From JAHDWY01 sp964632865 (GTDB taxonomy: Bacteria; Hydrogenedentota; Hydrogenedentia; Hydrogenedentales; SLHB01), in contig CAZWDH010000077.1 of assembly GCA_964632865.1 (NCBI GenBank), forward strand, positions 1 through 24,275: a stretch of DNA of 24,275 nt, read 5' to 3'. Shown one piece after another: positions 16,052 through 23,782 of the stretch (within the stretch, counting starts at the first letter, position 1; each line of letters starts with the position of its first letter). The position numbers and the translations under genes are program-made. The notes beneath the pieces were generated by a model that did not search any database, had not been told where the DNA came from, and worked only from the letters and a program-made list of their open reading frames with translations.

Positions 16052-16456
16052 ATGACACCCAGCACCCAAACGGCATCCGGACAGGTCCTGATCGTATCGA
16101 ACTGGCCCCGAGGCATCGTAGCGCGGGCCGCTCTCGAGTGCGGGCTCGTCACCGATATCGTTCGCGACATTTCCCAGGCCGTTGGCAGCCTGCGCCGGAA
16201 AAGGTACCAAGCTGTCCTCGCCGATCTTGACGCGTCGAACGTGGATTGTCTTGAGCTTGTGCTCAACGTCCGCGACTTCGACCGAAGGGTCCCTATCGCA
16301 GTATTGGCTACGGAATGGGACGCGGCCGAAATGGCTGCGGTCGGCACGCAACCGGGTTTGCTTTTGGTTTCCAAGTCTGAACGGGTGGCGGAGGTCGCAA
16401 ACAACCTTGCGCGTCTACCGCTCCGTGTGGGTGGAGAAGTCGCTGCGTCAATCTAG
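16052..16456 (+). CDS. Stand-alone receiver-like protein
   Basis: This 134-residue protein looks like a single response-regulator receiver domain: beta-1 QVLIVSNWP, beta-3 YQAVLADLDASN, beta-4 PIAVLATEW, beta-5 PGLLLVSKSE. Asp58 aligns with the phosphorylation site and Lys108 with the conserved lysine, but the acidic pair that binds Mg is Ser16-Asn17, so phosphorylation is doubtful. There is no output domain. It is the first gene after the sigma-54 promoter and could act as a partner of the activator's equally degenerate receiver or of the downstream zinc ribbon; this is inference. The start at 16052 follows TAGGGGT with very short spacing; a TTG at 16037 is an alternative. The next gene is 70 nt downstream on the same strand. 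Confidence 0.62.
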   Translation: MTPSTQTASGQVLIVSNWPRGIVARAALECGLVTDIVRDISQAVGSLRRKRYQAVLADLDASNVDCLELVLNVRDFDRRVPIAVLATEWDAAEMAAVGTQPGLLLVSKSERVAEVANNLARLPLRVGGEVAASI

Positions 16457-16526
16457 TGTGGGGAACCACGGCGTACGGGCTTCGCAGAACTCAATTTACA
16501 TACAACCGAAGGGAGACGATTGACCT

Positions 16527-16661
16527 ATGGCTCTTGTCATCAAATGTCCGCATTGCGACGCAAAACTGAAGGCCCCTGACGACGCCCTCGGCAAGAAGGG
16601 CAAATGCCCCGAATGCCAGGGGACCGTTCGGGTACCCACGAAACCGGTCACCGAGGCATAG
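16527..16661 (+). CDS. 44-residue zinc-ribbon protein
   Basis: The reading frame encodes MALVIKCPHCDAKLKAPDDA, then LGKKGKCPECQGTVRVP and a short tail ending TEA. Two CPxC knuckles (Cys7/Cys10 and Cys27/Cys30) form a treble-clef-like zinc ribbon of a type common as an N-terminal module in planctomycete-like genomes, where it precedes larger domains. Here it stands alone. A GGGAG ribosome site lies upstream at a rather long spacing. Only 5 nt separate its stop from the ectA ATG, so translation is probably coupled. Function unknown; a DNA/RNA- or protein-binding accessory role in ectoine-operon expression is possible. Such short genes are easily missed by annotation. Confidence 0.75.
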   Translation: MALVIKCPHCDAKLKAPDDALGKKGKCPECQGTVRVPTKPVTEA

Positions 16662-16666
16662 CCGTT

Positions 16667-17233
16667 ATGAGCCGTAGAACGGTAGAAGTAGGTCTTGAGA
16701 ATCCCGCGCGCGCGGCTGCACCGGCGTTCACCCTACGCGCGCCAATGACGGAGGACGGCGCAGCCATCTGGGAGTTGGTGTGCCGCTGCAAACCGCTGGA
16801 CGAGAATTCCTGCTACGCATACCTCATCCTGTGCGAGCACTTTTCCGGCACCTGCGTGGTGGCGGAGAAAGACGGCGATATCATCGGTTTCGTTTCCGCG
16901 TATATTCCGCCGAAGAAGAGCGATGTGGTCTTTGTGTGGCAGGTTGCCGTGGAAGAGCGCGCGCGCGGAATGGGGTTGGCGGGCGCCATGCTGGAAGAGG
17001 TGATCGGCCGGCCAGCCTGTACGGGCGTTCGATACATGGAAACCACCGTGTCGCCGGGTAATGTGGCGTCCGAGACGCTCTTTCGCAAGTTTGCGGCGCG
17101 GCGCGACGCGGCATGCGATGAGACGACTCTATTTAACCGAAGCCATTTCGGTAGCGCGGCTCATGAGGACGAAGTCCTCTTTCGCATCGGTCCTTTGAGT
17201 ACGAACGGAGAATCCGGGACAAGAAAGCGGTAA
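16667..17233 (+). CDS. ectA: L-2,4-diaminobutyrate acetyltransferase
   Basis: EctA acetylates L-2,4-diaminobutyrate at the gamma-amino group with acetyl-CoA, the second step of ectoine synthesis. The 188-residue protein is a GNAT fold: early FTLRAPMTEDGAAIWELV, the substrate region LDENSCYAYLILCEHFSGTC typical of EctA, VVFVWQVAV, then the acetyl-CoA loop RARGMGLA (98-105), and TTVSPGNVASETLFRKFA. The length is normal. I chose the ATG at 16667, with a GAGG 10 nt upstream, over frames starting inside the preceding zinc-ribbon gene. It is followed 27 nt later by ectB. No MarR-type ectR lies nearby, although that regulator is common next to ectA elsewhere. Confidence 0.95.
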   Translation: MSRRTVEVGLENPARAAAPAFTLRAPMTEDGAAIWELVCRCKPLDENSCYAYLILCEHFSGTCVVAEKDGDIIGFVSAYIPPKKSDVVFVWQVAVEERARGMGLAGAMLEEVIGRPACTGVRYMETTVSPGNVASETLFRKFAARRDAACDETTLFNRSHFGSAAHEDEVLFRIGPLSTNGESGTRKR

Positions 17234-17260
17234 GGTCAACGATTTTGAGGGAGAACAACG

Positions 17261-18586
17261 ATGGAGAGTGACAAGGAGATGGATACAACCGGCAATGGTC
17301 TCGAAACCTTCGAGCGCATGGAGTCGGAAGTTCGAGGGTATTGCCGATCGTTTCCCACGGTCTTCACGCGCGCGCAAGGCGCGTGTCTCTTCGACACGGA
17401 TGGGACGCGATACATCGATTTCCTCAGCGGGGCGGGCACACTGAACTACGGCCACAACAATCCCGCGATCAAGAAAGATGTTGTGGCGTACCTGGAGGAG
17501 GACGGCCTTATTCACGGGCTCGACATGGCGAGCCAGGCCAAGCAAACGTTTCTCGAGACCTTTGAAGAGGTCATCCTGAAGCCTCGCGAGTTCGAGTACA
17601 AGGTTCAGTTCCCCGGGCCCACGGGTACCAATGCAGTCGAGGCCGCGTTCAAGCTGGCGCGGAAGGTGACGGGCAGGAGCAACATCGTGTCCTTTACCAA
17701 CGGGTTTCACGGTGTGTCGTTGGGATCGCTGGCGGCGACTGGCAATTCCCATTTCCGGGACGCGTCAGGCGTTTCGTTGCCGGAAACCACGTTCATGCCG
17801 TACGACGGATACCTCGGCGACGAGGTGGATACACTGGACTACTTCGAGCGCGCGCTGGAAGACCGCAGCAGCGGACTGGACCATCCCGCTGCGGTGATTG
17901 TCGAGACCGTGCAGGGCGAGGGCGGCCTGAACGCCGCCAGTTTCTCGTGGCTGCGACGGCTCGAACGCATCTGCAATGACAACGACATCATCTTGATCGT
18001 CGACGACATTCAGGCGGGCTGCGGGCGGACCGGCACCTTCTTCAGTTTCGAAGGCGCCGGCATCAACCCCGGGATCGTCACGTTGTCAAAATCACTCAGC
18101 GGATTTGGACTGCCCATGTCCATCGTTTTGATGCGCCCGGATCTCGACGTATGGGATCCTTCCGAACACAACGGCACCTTCCGCGGAAACAATCTTGCCT
18201 TCGTTTCCGCGACATCCGCCCTGAACAAGTACTGGAGGGACGATGATTTCATGTTGGAGATCGCCAAGAAGGGCCGGCACATCCGCGAGCGGCTGGGCGA
18301 ATGGCTGGCGCGGTATCCCAAGCTCTTCACGGAGGTGCGGGGGCGCGGCATGATGCGCGGCATTGTGTGCGATCCGCCGGAGGCCGCCTCGGAAATCGGC
18401 CGCCACGCGTTTGAGAAAGGGCTCATCATCGAGACCTCCGGCGCGCAGGGCGAAGTGGTCAAAATTCTCGCGCCACTCACCATCGGCGAGCCGACGCTGG
18501 AAAAGGGACTCGACATACTGGAAGCAAGCATTCAAGAAGTCGCAGAAGCGCGCGCGCCGAAATCGCGCGCGGCCATGGGAGCATAG
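17261..18586 (+). CDS. ectB: Diaminobutyrate-2-oxoglutarate transaminase
   Basis: EctB makes L-2,4-diaminobutyrate from aspartate semialdehyde with glutamate as amino donor, the first committed ectoine step. It is a class-III PLP aminotransferase of 441 residues, close to the usual 420-440. Visible landmarks are the EctB-type start FERMESEVRGYCRSFPTVF, GTNAVEAAFKLARKVTGR, FTNGFHGVSLG, the cofactor acid pair IVDDIQAGCGRTGTFFSFE (Asp248/249) and the PLP lysine Lys277 in TLSKSLSGFGLP. A GAGGGAG ribosome site precedes the ATG. The first ~10 residues (MESDKEMDTT) are extra relative to the conserved start, so an internal ATG may also be used. Its stop is 1 nt from the ectC ATG. Confidence 0.96.
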   Translation: MESDKEMDTTGNGLETFERMESEVRGYCRSFPTVFTRAQGACLFDTDGTRYIDFLSGAGTLNYGHNNPAIKKDVVAYLEEDGLIHGLDMASQAKQTFLETFEEVILKPREFEYKVQFPGPTGTNAVEAAFKLARKVTGRSNIVSFTNGFHGVSLGSLAATGNSHFRDASGVSLPETTFMPYDGYLGDEVDTLDYFERALEDRSSGLDHPAAVIVETVQGEGGLNAASFSWLRRLERICNDNDIILIVDDIQAGCGRTGTFFSFEGAGINPGIVTLSKSLSGFGLPMSIVLMRPDLDVWDPSEHNGTFRGNNLAFVSATSALNKYWRDDDFMLEIAKKGRHIRERLGEWLARYPKLFTEVRGRGMMRGIVCDPPEAASEIGRHAFEKGLIIETSGAQGEVVKILAPLTIGEPTLEKGLDILEASIQEVAEARAPKSRAAMGA

Positions 18587-18587
18587 A

Positions 18588-19022
18588 ATGATCGTTCGCA
18601 CCGCTAAAGATTTGCAGGGCACGGACCGCGAGGTCCACGCACCGACCTGGGTTAGCCGCCGGTTTCTGCTTCGGAAAGATGGCATGGGTTTCTCCTTCCA
18701 CGAGACGATCATCTACGCAGGAACGGAAACCTACATGTGGTACCGGAACCATCTGGAATCGGTTTACTGCGTCGAAGGCGAGGGGGAACTGGAGGACCTG
18801 GCAAACGGGGAGAAGCACACCATTGTCCCGGGAACCATGTATGCTCTGGACCAGCACGACAAACACATCGTGCGCGCCAAGACCAATCTCCGCCTTATGT
18901 GCGTGTTCAATCCCCCCTGCACGGGTAAGGAAGTGCACGACGATGAAGGCGTCTATCCCTTGATTGAGGATGAAGAGAACGACTGCGCGGCTGCCAAACC
19001 CTTGGCGGCCGCCGAACACTGA
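18588..19022 (+). CDS. ectC: L-ectoine synthase
   Basis: EctC cyclises N-gamma-acetyl-diaminobutyrate to ectoine by loss of water. It is a small iron-dependent cupin. The 144-residue protein begins MIVRTAKDLQGTDREV, standard for EctC, and keeps the metal ligands known from the family: Glu57 (HLESVY), Tyr85 (GTMYALD) and His93 (DKHIVRA). The C-terminal FNPPCTGKEVHDDEGVYPL is also conserved. A GGGAG site inside the ectB tail lies 6 nt before the ATG, so translation follows on from ectB. The enzyme completes ectoine synthesis; its product is the substrate of ectD, 12 nt downstream. Confidence 0.97.
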   Translation: MIVRTAKDLQGTDREVHAPTWVSRRFLLRKDGMGFSFHETIIYAGTETYMWYRNHLESVYCVEGEGELEDLANGEKHTIVPGTMYALDQHDKHIVRAKTNLRLMCVFNPPCTGKEVHDDEGVYPLIEDEENDCAAAKPLAAAEH

Positions 19023-19034
19023 AGGAAGGGAACC

Positions 19035-19967
19035 ATGCAGGATATCTACCCAACCCGCACGACCGATGAATTCTCGCTCATGGAGCGCCGGGATCCGGTT
19101 GTCTACAGTCACAACGGTTCCGCCTTGGGGCCACTCACCCGGCCGCAACTTGAACAATACGACCGGGACGGGTTCCTTTTTCTCGAGAACTTTTTCGCCG
19201 GCGACGAAGTAGACGCGATGCAGAAAGAACTGCATGCGCTTCGCCAGTCCGAGGAGGTCGCCGAAAAGGGATGCACCATCATCGAACCCACCAGCAAAGA
19301 TGTGCGGTCCGTGTTTGATGTGACCCGCTTGAGCCATCTTTTCTGGATGCTTTCGCGCGACAGCCGCCTCGTGGACATGATCCGCCAGTTGTTGGACGAC
19401 GATCTCTACATCCATCAGTCCCGCATCAACTACAAGCCGGGATTCCAGGGCAAGGAGTTCTACTGGCACTCCGATTTCGAGACGTGGCACGCGGAAGACG
19501 GCATGCCGCGCATGCGCGCTGTCAGTTGCTCCATCGCGCTCACCGAAAACAACGAACATAACGGTCCGCTCATGGTGATCCCCGGATCGCACAAGTACTT
19601 CGTGTCCTGTGCGGGGCAAACGCCGAAAGACCATTACAAAGACTCGTTGCGCAAGCAAGAGTACGGTGTGCCGGACAATACGAGTTTGTCGACGCTAGCC
19701 GAGCGCGGGGGCATCGTTGCGCCGAAGGGTGGGGCCGGTTCGGTGCTGTTGTTTGAGTGCAACGTCATGCATGGGTCGAACAGCAACATCTCGCCTTATC
19801 CGCGCAGCAACGTGTTTCTCGTGTACAACGCGGTCTCCAACGCGCTGGTCGATCCCTTTCAGGCCGACAAGCCGCGTCCGGAATTCGTCGCGTCCCACGA
19901 TTTCTCACCCATCACCCCGGTGGACAGCGGCTCGCTGGTCGCCAACATGGAAGCGATTCAGGCTTGA
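19035..19967 (+). CDS. ectD: Ectoine 5-hydroxylase
   Basis: EctD is a non-heme Fe(II)/2-oxoglutarate dioxygenase that converts ectoine to (4S,5S)-5-hydroxyectoine and needs oxygen, so the organism is at least microaerobic at times. The 310-residue protein has the EctD signature FYWHSDFETWHAEDGMPRM, giving iron ligands His145 and Asp147, with the third ligand His246 in NVMHGSNSN. The upstream stretch LYIHQSRINYKPGFQGK and the Arg in PYPRSNVFLVYN, which fits the 2-oxoglutarate anchor, are present. An AAGGAAGGGAA ribosome region precedes the ATG. The 34-nt gap to ehuB holds a small hairpin. Confidence 0.97.
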   Translation: MQDIYPTRTTDEFSLMERRDPVVYSHNGSALGPLTRPQLEQYDRDGFLFLENFFAGDEVDAMQKELHALRQSEEVAEKGCTIIEPTSKDVRSVFDVTRLSHLFWMLSRDSRLVDMIRQLLDDDLYIHQSRINYKPGFQGKEFYWHSDFETWHAEDGMPRMRAVSCSIALTENNEHNGPLMVIPGSHKYFVSCAGQTPKDHYKDSLRKQEYGVPDNTSLSTLAERGGIVAPKGGAGSVLLFECNVMHGSNSNISPYPRSNVFLVYNAVSNALVDPFQADKPRPEFVASHDFSPITPVDSGSLVANMEAIQA

Positions 19968-19973
19968 TCGATA

Positions 19974-19988
19974 GGGGCGATTTGCCCC
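19974..19988 (+). other. Intercistronic hairpin between ectD and ehuB
   Basis: GGGGC (19974-19978) pairs with GCCCC (19984-19988) around GATTT, 6 nt after the ectD stop and 13 nt before the ehuB ATG. There is no T-run. Such structures often mark mRNA processing or partial attenuation, which would set different transcript levels for the synthesis and uptake halves. Confidence 0.4.
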
Positions 19989-20001
19989 GGAGATTTCCAC
20001 G

Positions 20002-20910
20002 ATGTCACAACGCATCATCCGGCGGCTGTCGCGCGCGGTAGCCGCCGCTTTTCTGATTGGCGCGCTCCTTCCGTCCTGCGGCGGCTCGGGCACATCGCCG
20101 TCTAATCCTGATGAGTCGACGCTGGACCGGATCCAACGGACCGGCACGATCCGCGTGGGCTATGCGAACGAAGCGCCCTACGCGTACGTTGACTCGTCAA
20201 CAGGGACGTTGACCGGCGAAGCGCCGGAGGTATTGCGCGCCGTCATGAGCGGCATGGGCGTGAACGAGGTGGAGGGTGTGCTGACGGAATTCGGCTCGCT
20301 GATCCCGGGGTTGAAAGCGAAGCGATTCGATGTGATCGCGGCGGGCATGTACATCACGCCGGAGCGCTGCGAGCAGATCGCATTCTCAAACCCCAGCTAT
20401 ACGATTGGCGAGGCTTTTGTCGTAAAGGCGGGCAATCCGCTCGCCCTGCACAGCTACGAGGACATCGCGCAGCACGAGTCTGCAACGCTCGGCGTGGTGG
20501 CAGGAACCGTGGAACGGGGCTACGCGCGCTCCACGGGCATACCCGACGACCGCGTAATCGTGTTTCCCGATCCGCCGAGCGCGCTCGCCGGTGTGGTCGC
20601 GGGACGGGTCGACGCCTACGCGGGCACGAGCCTCACGATTCAGGATCTCATGAGCAAGTCCGGCAATGGAAAGCTGGAGCGCGCGGAGCCGTTCACCGAT
20701 CCGGTCATCGACGGCGAGACCATTCGTGGATACGGCGCCTTTGGGTTTCGCAACGAGGACGGCGCGTTCCGTGAAGCGTTCAACGAAGCGCTTGGAAAGT
20801 ACATCGGCACGCCGGAACATCTCGAGACGGTGAAGCCCTTCGGCTTCACGGAAAACGAATTGCCGGGCGACGTGACGGCGGAGGAACTCTGTGGCGGAGG
20901 AGGAGCATAG
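20002..20910 (+). CDS. ehuB: Ectoine/hydroxyectoine-binding lipoprotein of the ABC importer
   Basis: EhuB is the extracytoplasmic binding protein that captures ectoine and 5-hydroxyectoine for the Ehu importer. In this 302-residue protein a positively charged start and hydrophobic stretch end in the lipobox LLPSC with Cys26, so the mature protein is lipid-anchored. The family-3 solute-binding fold is clear: TIRVGYANEAPYAYVD, TGEAPEVLRAV, LIPGLKAKRFDVIAAGMYITPERC, then FSNPSYTIGEAFVVKAGNP and an aromatic-poor C-lobe ending TENELPGD. The GYANEAPYAY and GMYITPERC stretches are characteristic of EhuB compared with other amino-acid binding proteins. Specificity is also supported by position directly after ectD. 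Lipid anchoring differs from the soluble periplasmic form in rhizobia. ehuC starts 2 nt after the stop. Confidence 0.92.
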   Translation: MSQRIIRRLSRAVAAAFLIGALLPSCGGSGTSPSNPDESTLDRIQRTGTIRVGYANEAPYAYVDSSTGTLTGEAPEVLRAVMSGMGVNEVEGVLTEFGSLIPGLKAKRFDVIAAGMYITPERCEQIAFSNPSYTIGEAFVVKAGNPLALHSYEDIAQHESATLGVVAGTVERGYARSTGIPDDRVIVFPDPPSALAGVVAGRVDAYAGTSLTIQDLMSKSGNGKLERAEPFTDPVIDGETIRGYGAFGFRNEDGAFREAFNEALGKYIGTPEHLETVKPFGFTENELPGDVTAEELCGGGGA

Positions 20911-20912
20911 CC

Positions 20913-21575
20913 GTGCCGCCGCCCTTGGATCTATTACCGTCGTTGCTGGGCGGCTTGTGGATTACCCTCGGGCTTACGGCGGGGGGTGCTTGCGTTGCCT
21001 TTGTCGCGGCGTGGCTGTCGGGTCTAGGTCGGCTCAGCAAAGTCCTGCCGGTTCGCTGGCTGTCGATTGCGTATATTGAAACATTCCGAGGAACCTCCGC
21101 GCTGGTCCAGTTGTATTGGTTCTATTTCGCGCTGCCGCTGATTGGCGTGAGTCTTTCCGCCATGACCACCGGAATCTTGGTGCTCGGCCTCAATATCGGC
21201 AGCTACGGCGGAGAAGTTGTGCGCGGCGCCATTCAGTCGGTGCCCAAAGGACAGCACGAAGCGTCCACCGCGCTGAACATGTCGCCGTTGCAAAGTTTGT
21301 GGCTGGTGACCGTGCCGCAGGCGGCCATCGCCATGTTGCCACCGGCGGGGAATCTGCTCATCGAGTTGTTGAAGAGCACCGCGCTGGTCTCGCTGATCAC
21401 GCTGAGCGATCTGACCTTCCGCGGTCAATTGCTCCGCGCGGAAACCTTGCGGACCACGGAAGTCTTCGGACTTCTGCTCGTAATGTATTTCGTCATTGCG
21501 CTCGTCCTCACGTTCTTCGTGCGCATGCTGGAACGGCGCCTCACACGAGGTCGGCAACTGGAGGTGTCCCATTGA
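20913..21575 (+). CDS. ehuC: Ectoine ABC importer permease
   Basis: One of two inner-membrane permeases of the Ehu importer, of the His/Glu/Gln/Arg-type family. The 220-residue protein has about five membrane segments, the family stretch IETFRGTSALVQLYWFYFALP (about 55-75) and the EAA loop that docks on the ATPase (EASTALNMSPLQSLWLVTVP, 116-135). The start is a GTG at 20913, 2 nt after the ehuB stop, with GGAGGAGGAG inside the ehuB end as ribosome site. Its own stop overlaps the TTG start of ehuD. Confidence 0.92.
   Translation: MPPPLDLLPSLLGGLWITLGLTAGGACVAFVAAWLSGLGRLSKVLPVRWLSIAYIETFRGTSALVQLYWFYFALPLIGVSLSAMTTGILVLGLNIGSYGGEVVRGAIQSVPKGQHEASTALNMSPLQSLWLVTVPQAAIAMLPPAGNLLIELLKSTALVSLITLSDLTFRGQLLRAETLRTTEVFGLLLVMYFVIALVLTFFVRMLERRLTRGRQLEVSH
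21560..21566 (+). promoter_or_regulatory. Strong ribosome site deciding the ehuD TTG start
   Basis: GGAGGTG lies 5 nt upstream of the TTG at 21572. This near-perfect site supports the rare TTG start over any longer in-frame reading that would overlap most of ehuC. Confidence 0.7.
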
Positions 21576-22237
21576 ACTTTGACTGGCAATTTGCCTGGGA
21601 GATCATGCCCGAGCTGCTGCGAGGTTTGGTGGTCACCGTAAAAGCGACCATCATCGGCACTCTGCTTGCCGCGGTTCTGGGTCTGGTCTGGGCCATGGCG
21701 CGCCGGAGCAAGCACCGTACGATCCGTTGGCCCGTGGCCTCGATAGTGGAATTCATTCGGAGCACACCGGTGCTCGTGCAGATCTACTTCCTGTTCTATG
21801 TATTGCCGGAATTCGGAATCAGCATGACACCACTCCTCACGGGCATCATGGCACTCGGAATCCATTACAGCGGGTTCATGTCAGAGGTCTATCGAGCGGG
21901 CATCGAAGGCGTCGACCGGGGCCAATGGGAGGCCGCCACCGCCTTGAACCTGAATCGGAAACAGACCTGGTTCAAGGTAATCCTGCCCCAGGCGATTCCG
22001 CCGATCATCCCGGCGCTCGGCAACTACTTCGTCGCCATGTTCAAGGACACGCCCATGCTCTCCGCAATCACCGTGCTTGAGCTGCTGCAATCGTCCAAGA
22101 TCATCGGCTCCGAGACTTTCCGCTATCTGGAACCTCTCACGATGGCGGGGATCTTCTTCCTCGTGTGCAGCTTGCTGGCGGCTTCATTCATCCGGTGGGG
22201 TGAACGCAAACTGCACGTCCAGGGAGCGCGCCCATGA
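21572..22237 (+). CDS. ehuD: Ectoine ABC importer permease
   Basis: Second permease subunit, pairing with EhuC to form the channel. The 221-residue protein begins with a TTG read as Met (NFDWQFAWEIMPELLRGLVVTV), has about five membrane segments, the family stretch VEFIRSTPVLVQIYFLFYVLP (about 59-79) and the EAA loop EAATALNLNRKQTWFKVILP. The open frame extends far upstream across ehuC, but that part is out of register with any conserved protein. The start overlaps the ehuC stop (TTGA) and the stop overlaps the ehuA start (ATGA), so the three are translationally coupled. Confidence 0.92.
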   Translation: MNFDWQFAWEIMPELLRGLVVTVKATIIGTLLAAVLGLVWAMARRSKHRTIRWPVASIVEFIRSTPVLVQIYFLFYVLPEFGISMTPLLTGIMALGIHYSGFMSEVYRAGIEGVDRGQWEAATALNLNRKQTWFKVILPQAIPPIIPALGNYFVAMFKDTPMLSAITVLELLQSSKIIGSETFRYLEPLTMAGIFFLVCSLLAASFIRWGERKLHVQGARP

Positions 22238-23010
22238 GCGAGCAGCCCATCGTCCGCCTCAAGAATATCGTCAAATCCTATGGCGACGTTCATGTGATTC
22301 GTGGTCTGAATCTCGATGTGGCGCCTAAAGAGAAGGTATCCATCATAGGCCCGAGCGGTTCGGGAAAATCGACCTTATTGCGATTGATGATGACCCTCGA
22401 GAAACCGACCTCAGGCGAAATTGAAATCGACGGCGACTCGATGTGGCAGATGCGAAAGAACGGCAAGACAATCCCTGCCAATCGCAAACACGTCCGTCGC
22501 GTTCGGGGCAAGGTGGGCATGGTTTTTCAACACTTCAACCTGTTTCCCCACATGACCGTGCTCCACAACGTCACCGTCGCGCCGCGGCACGTCTTGAAAA
22601 CCCCTAAGGAAGAGGCGGAAGAGCGCGCCCGGCAACTCCTGGATAAGGTGGGCCTCGCCGACAAGGTCGACGTCTACCCGGGGCAATTGTCCGGGGGCCA
22701 GAAGCAGCGCGTCGCCATTGCACGCGCGCTGGCCCTGCAACCGGCGGTGATGCTGTTCGACGAGGTCACCTCGGCCCTCGACCCGGAGTTGGTTGGCGAA
22801 GTGTTGACGGTGCTTCGCGACCTGGCCCATCAAGACGACACCACCATGATCCTCGTTACCCACGAGATGCGGTTTGCGCAGGAGATCTCCGATCGCGTGG
22901 TCTTCATCGACCACGGAAACATCGTGGAAGAAGGCACGCCCGATCACATCTTCACGGAACCATCCGAAGAGCGGACTCGAGAATTCTTGAAGGCGGTTCT
23001 TGACGCATAG
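22234..23010 (+). CDS. ehuA: Ectoine ABC importer ATP-binding protein
   Basis: ATPase that powers the Ehu importer from the cytoplasmic side. The 258-residue protein has all ABC motifs: Walker A GPSGSGKS (39-46), a Q-loop VFQHFNLFPHMTV, the signature LSGGQ (152-156), Walker B VMLFDE (172-177), the D-loop SALDPE and the switch His in LVTHEM. It is closest in style to polar-amino-acid importer ATPases. The ATG overlaps the ehuD stop by 4 nt. In Sinorhizobium ehuA comes first and the eut catabolic genes follow; here ehuA is last in B-C-D-A order and no eut gene is present. Confidence 0.92.
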   Translation: MSEQPIVRLKNIVKSYGDVHVIRGLNLDVAPKEKVSIIGPSGSGKSTLLRLMMTLEKPTSGEIEIDGDSMWQMRKNGKTIPANRKHVRRVRGKVGMVFQHFNLFPHMTVLHNVTVAPRHVLKTPKEEAEERARQLLDKVGLADKVDVYPGQLSGGQKQRVAIARALALQPAVMLFDEVTSALDPELVGEVLTVLRDLAHQDDTTMILVTHEMRFAQEISDRVVFIDHGNIVEEGTPDHIFTEPSEERTREFLKAVLDA

Positions 23011-23037
23011 AGCAGGCAGCCAGGGAGGGAGATTTAG

Positions 23038-23781
23038 ATGAGTGAACTGTTGCGTGAACATTACACGCGGATCGCGGACAAGTACGATGATTTCCTGTAC
23101 TATTCGCCAGAATTCGTACGCGCATTGACGTCCAAGATGGTCGAGAAACTCGAACTCCAGCCGGACGATGTGCTGTTGGACCTCGCCTGCGGCACGGGCA
23201 TGTACTCCGTCGACATCCTGAAGCAGGTTTCATTGACGCGACCCGTGCAAGCGGTGGACCCCTTCGCCGAAATGCTCGCTGCGATCCCGGAAGGTTGCGG
23301 GTTGACGCCCATCTGCATGGACGCGCTTGCATACTCGGCAAACCACAACGGTTATACGAAGGCGTTCATGAAAGAGGCGGTGCATCACGTGGACGACAAG
23401 GCGCGGCTCTTCGCGAACATTTACGCGAGTCTTCCGGAGGGCGGCGCCTTCCTCTTGGTGCACGTACCGCCGACGATCCAGTATCCCCTATTCGACGCGG
23501 CGCTGGAGCGGGCTTTGCACTGGCACTCCTGCCCGGACGAATTGCAGGAACTTTTGCGGGACGCCGGTTTCACCGTGGAGCACGACGTTCTCGAATACCC
23601 GCACGCCATCCCGAAGGTTAAGTACTTCGCCATGGTCGAGTCCCAGTACATGACACTTCTGTCGTCATTCTCGCGGGAGGAATTGGCGGCTGGTCTGCGC
23701 GAAATGGAAGCCCGGTATACGGACGAGGACGTGCTGGAGTTCGTCGACCATTTCGATTTCATCACCGCGCGGAAGGTGTGA
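23038..23781 (+). CDS. Class I SAM-dependent methyltransferase
   Basis: This 247-residue protein is a Rossmann-fold methyltransferase: REHYTRIADKYDDFLYYSPE at the start, SAM loop LDLACGTGMY (47-56), acidic residue of motif II in QAVDPFAEML, and a LPEGGAFLLVH strand. The second half (TIQYPLFDAALERALHWHSC, HAIPKVKYFAMVESQYM) does not match a family I can name. An AGGGAGGGAG ribosome site lies before the ATG, 27 nt after ehuA, so it is very likely the last gene of the ect-ehu operon. It could methylate a compatible solute or precursor, or a regulator, but nothing in the sequence identifies the substrate; it may also be unrelated to ectoine. The stop is 1 nt from the end of the convergent membrane-protein gene. 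Confidence 0.85.
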   Translation: MSELLREHYTRIADKYDDFLYYSPEFVRALTSKMVEKLELQPDDVLLDLACGTGMYSVDILKQVSLTRPVQAVDPFAEMLAAIPEGCGLTPICMDALAYSANHNGYTKAFMKEAVHHVDDKARLFANIYASLPEGGAFLLVHVPPTIQYPLFDAALERALHWHSCPDELQELLRDAGFTVEHDVLEYPHAIPKVKYFAMVESQYMTLLSSFSREELAAGLREMEARYTDEDVLEFVDHFDFITARKV

Positions 23782-23782
23782 A

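Noticed and set aside
18477..19658. Long minus-strand open frame (393 codons) opposite ectC and ectD
   Set aside because: Antisense to two intact, well-identified enzymes; its translation is low in structure and matches nothing known to me.
21116..21571. N-terminal extension of EhuD across ehuC
   Set aside because: The extension overlaps most of ehuC in another frame and has no family similarity; the TTG at 21572 has a near-perfect ribosome site.
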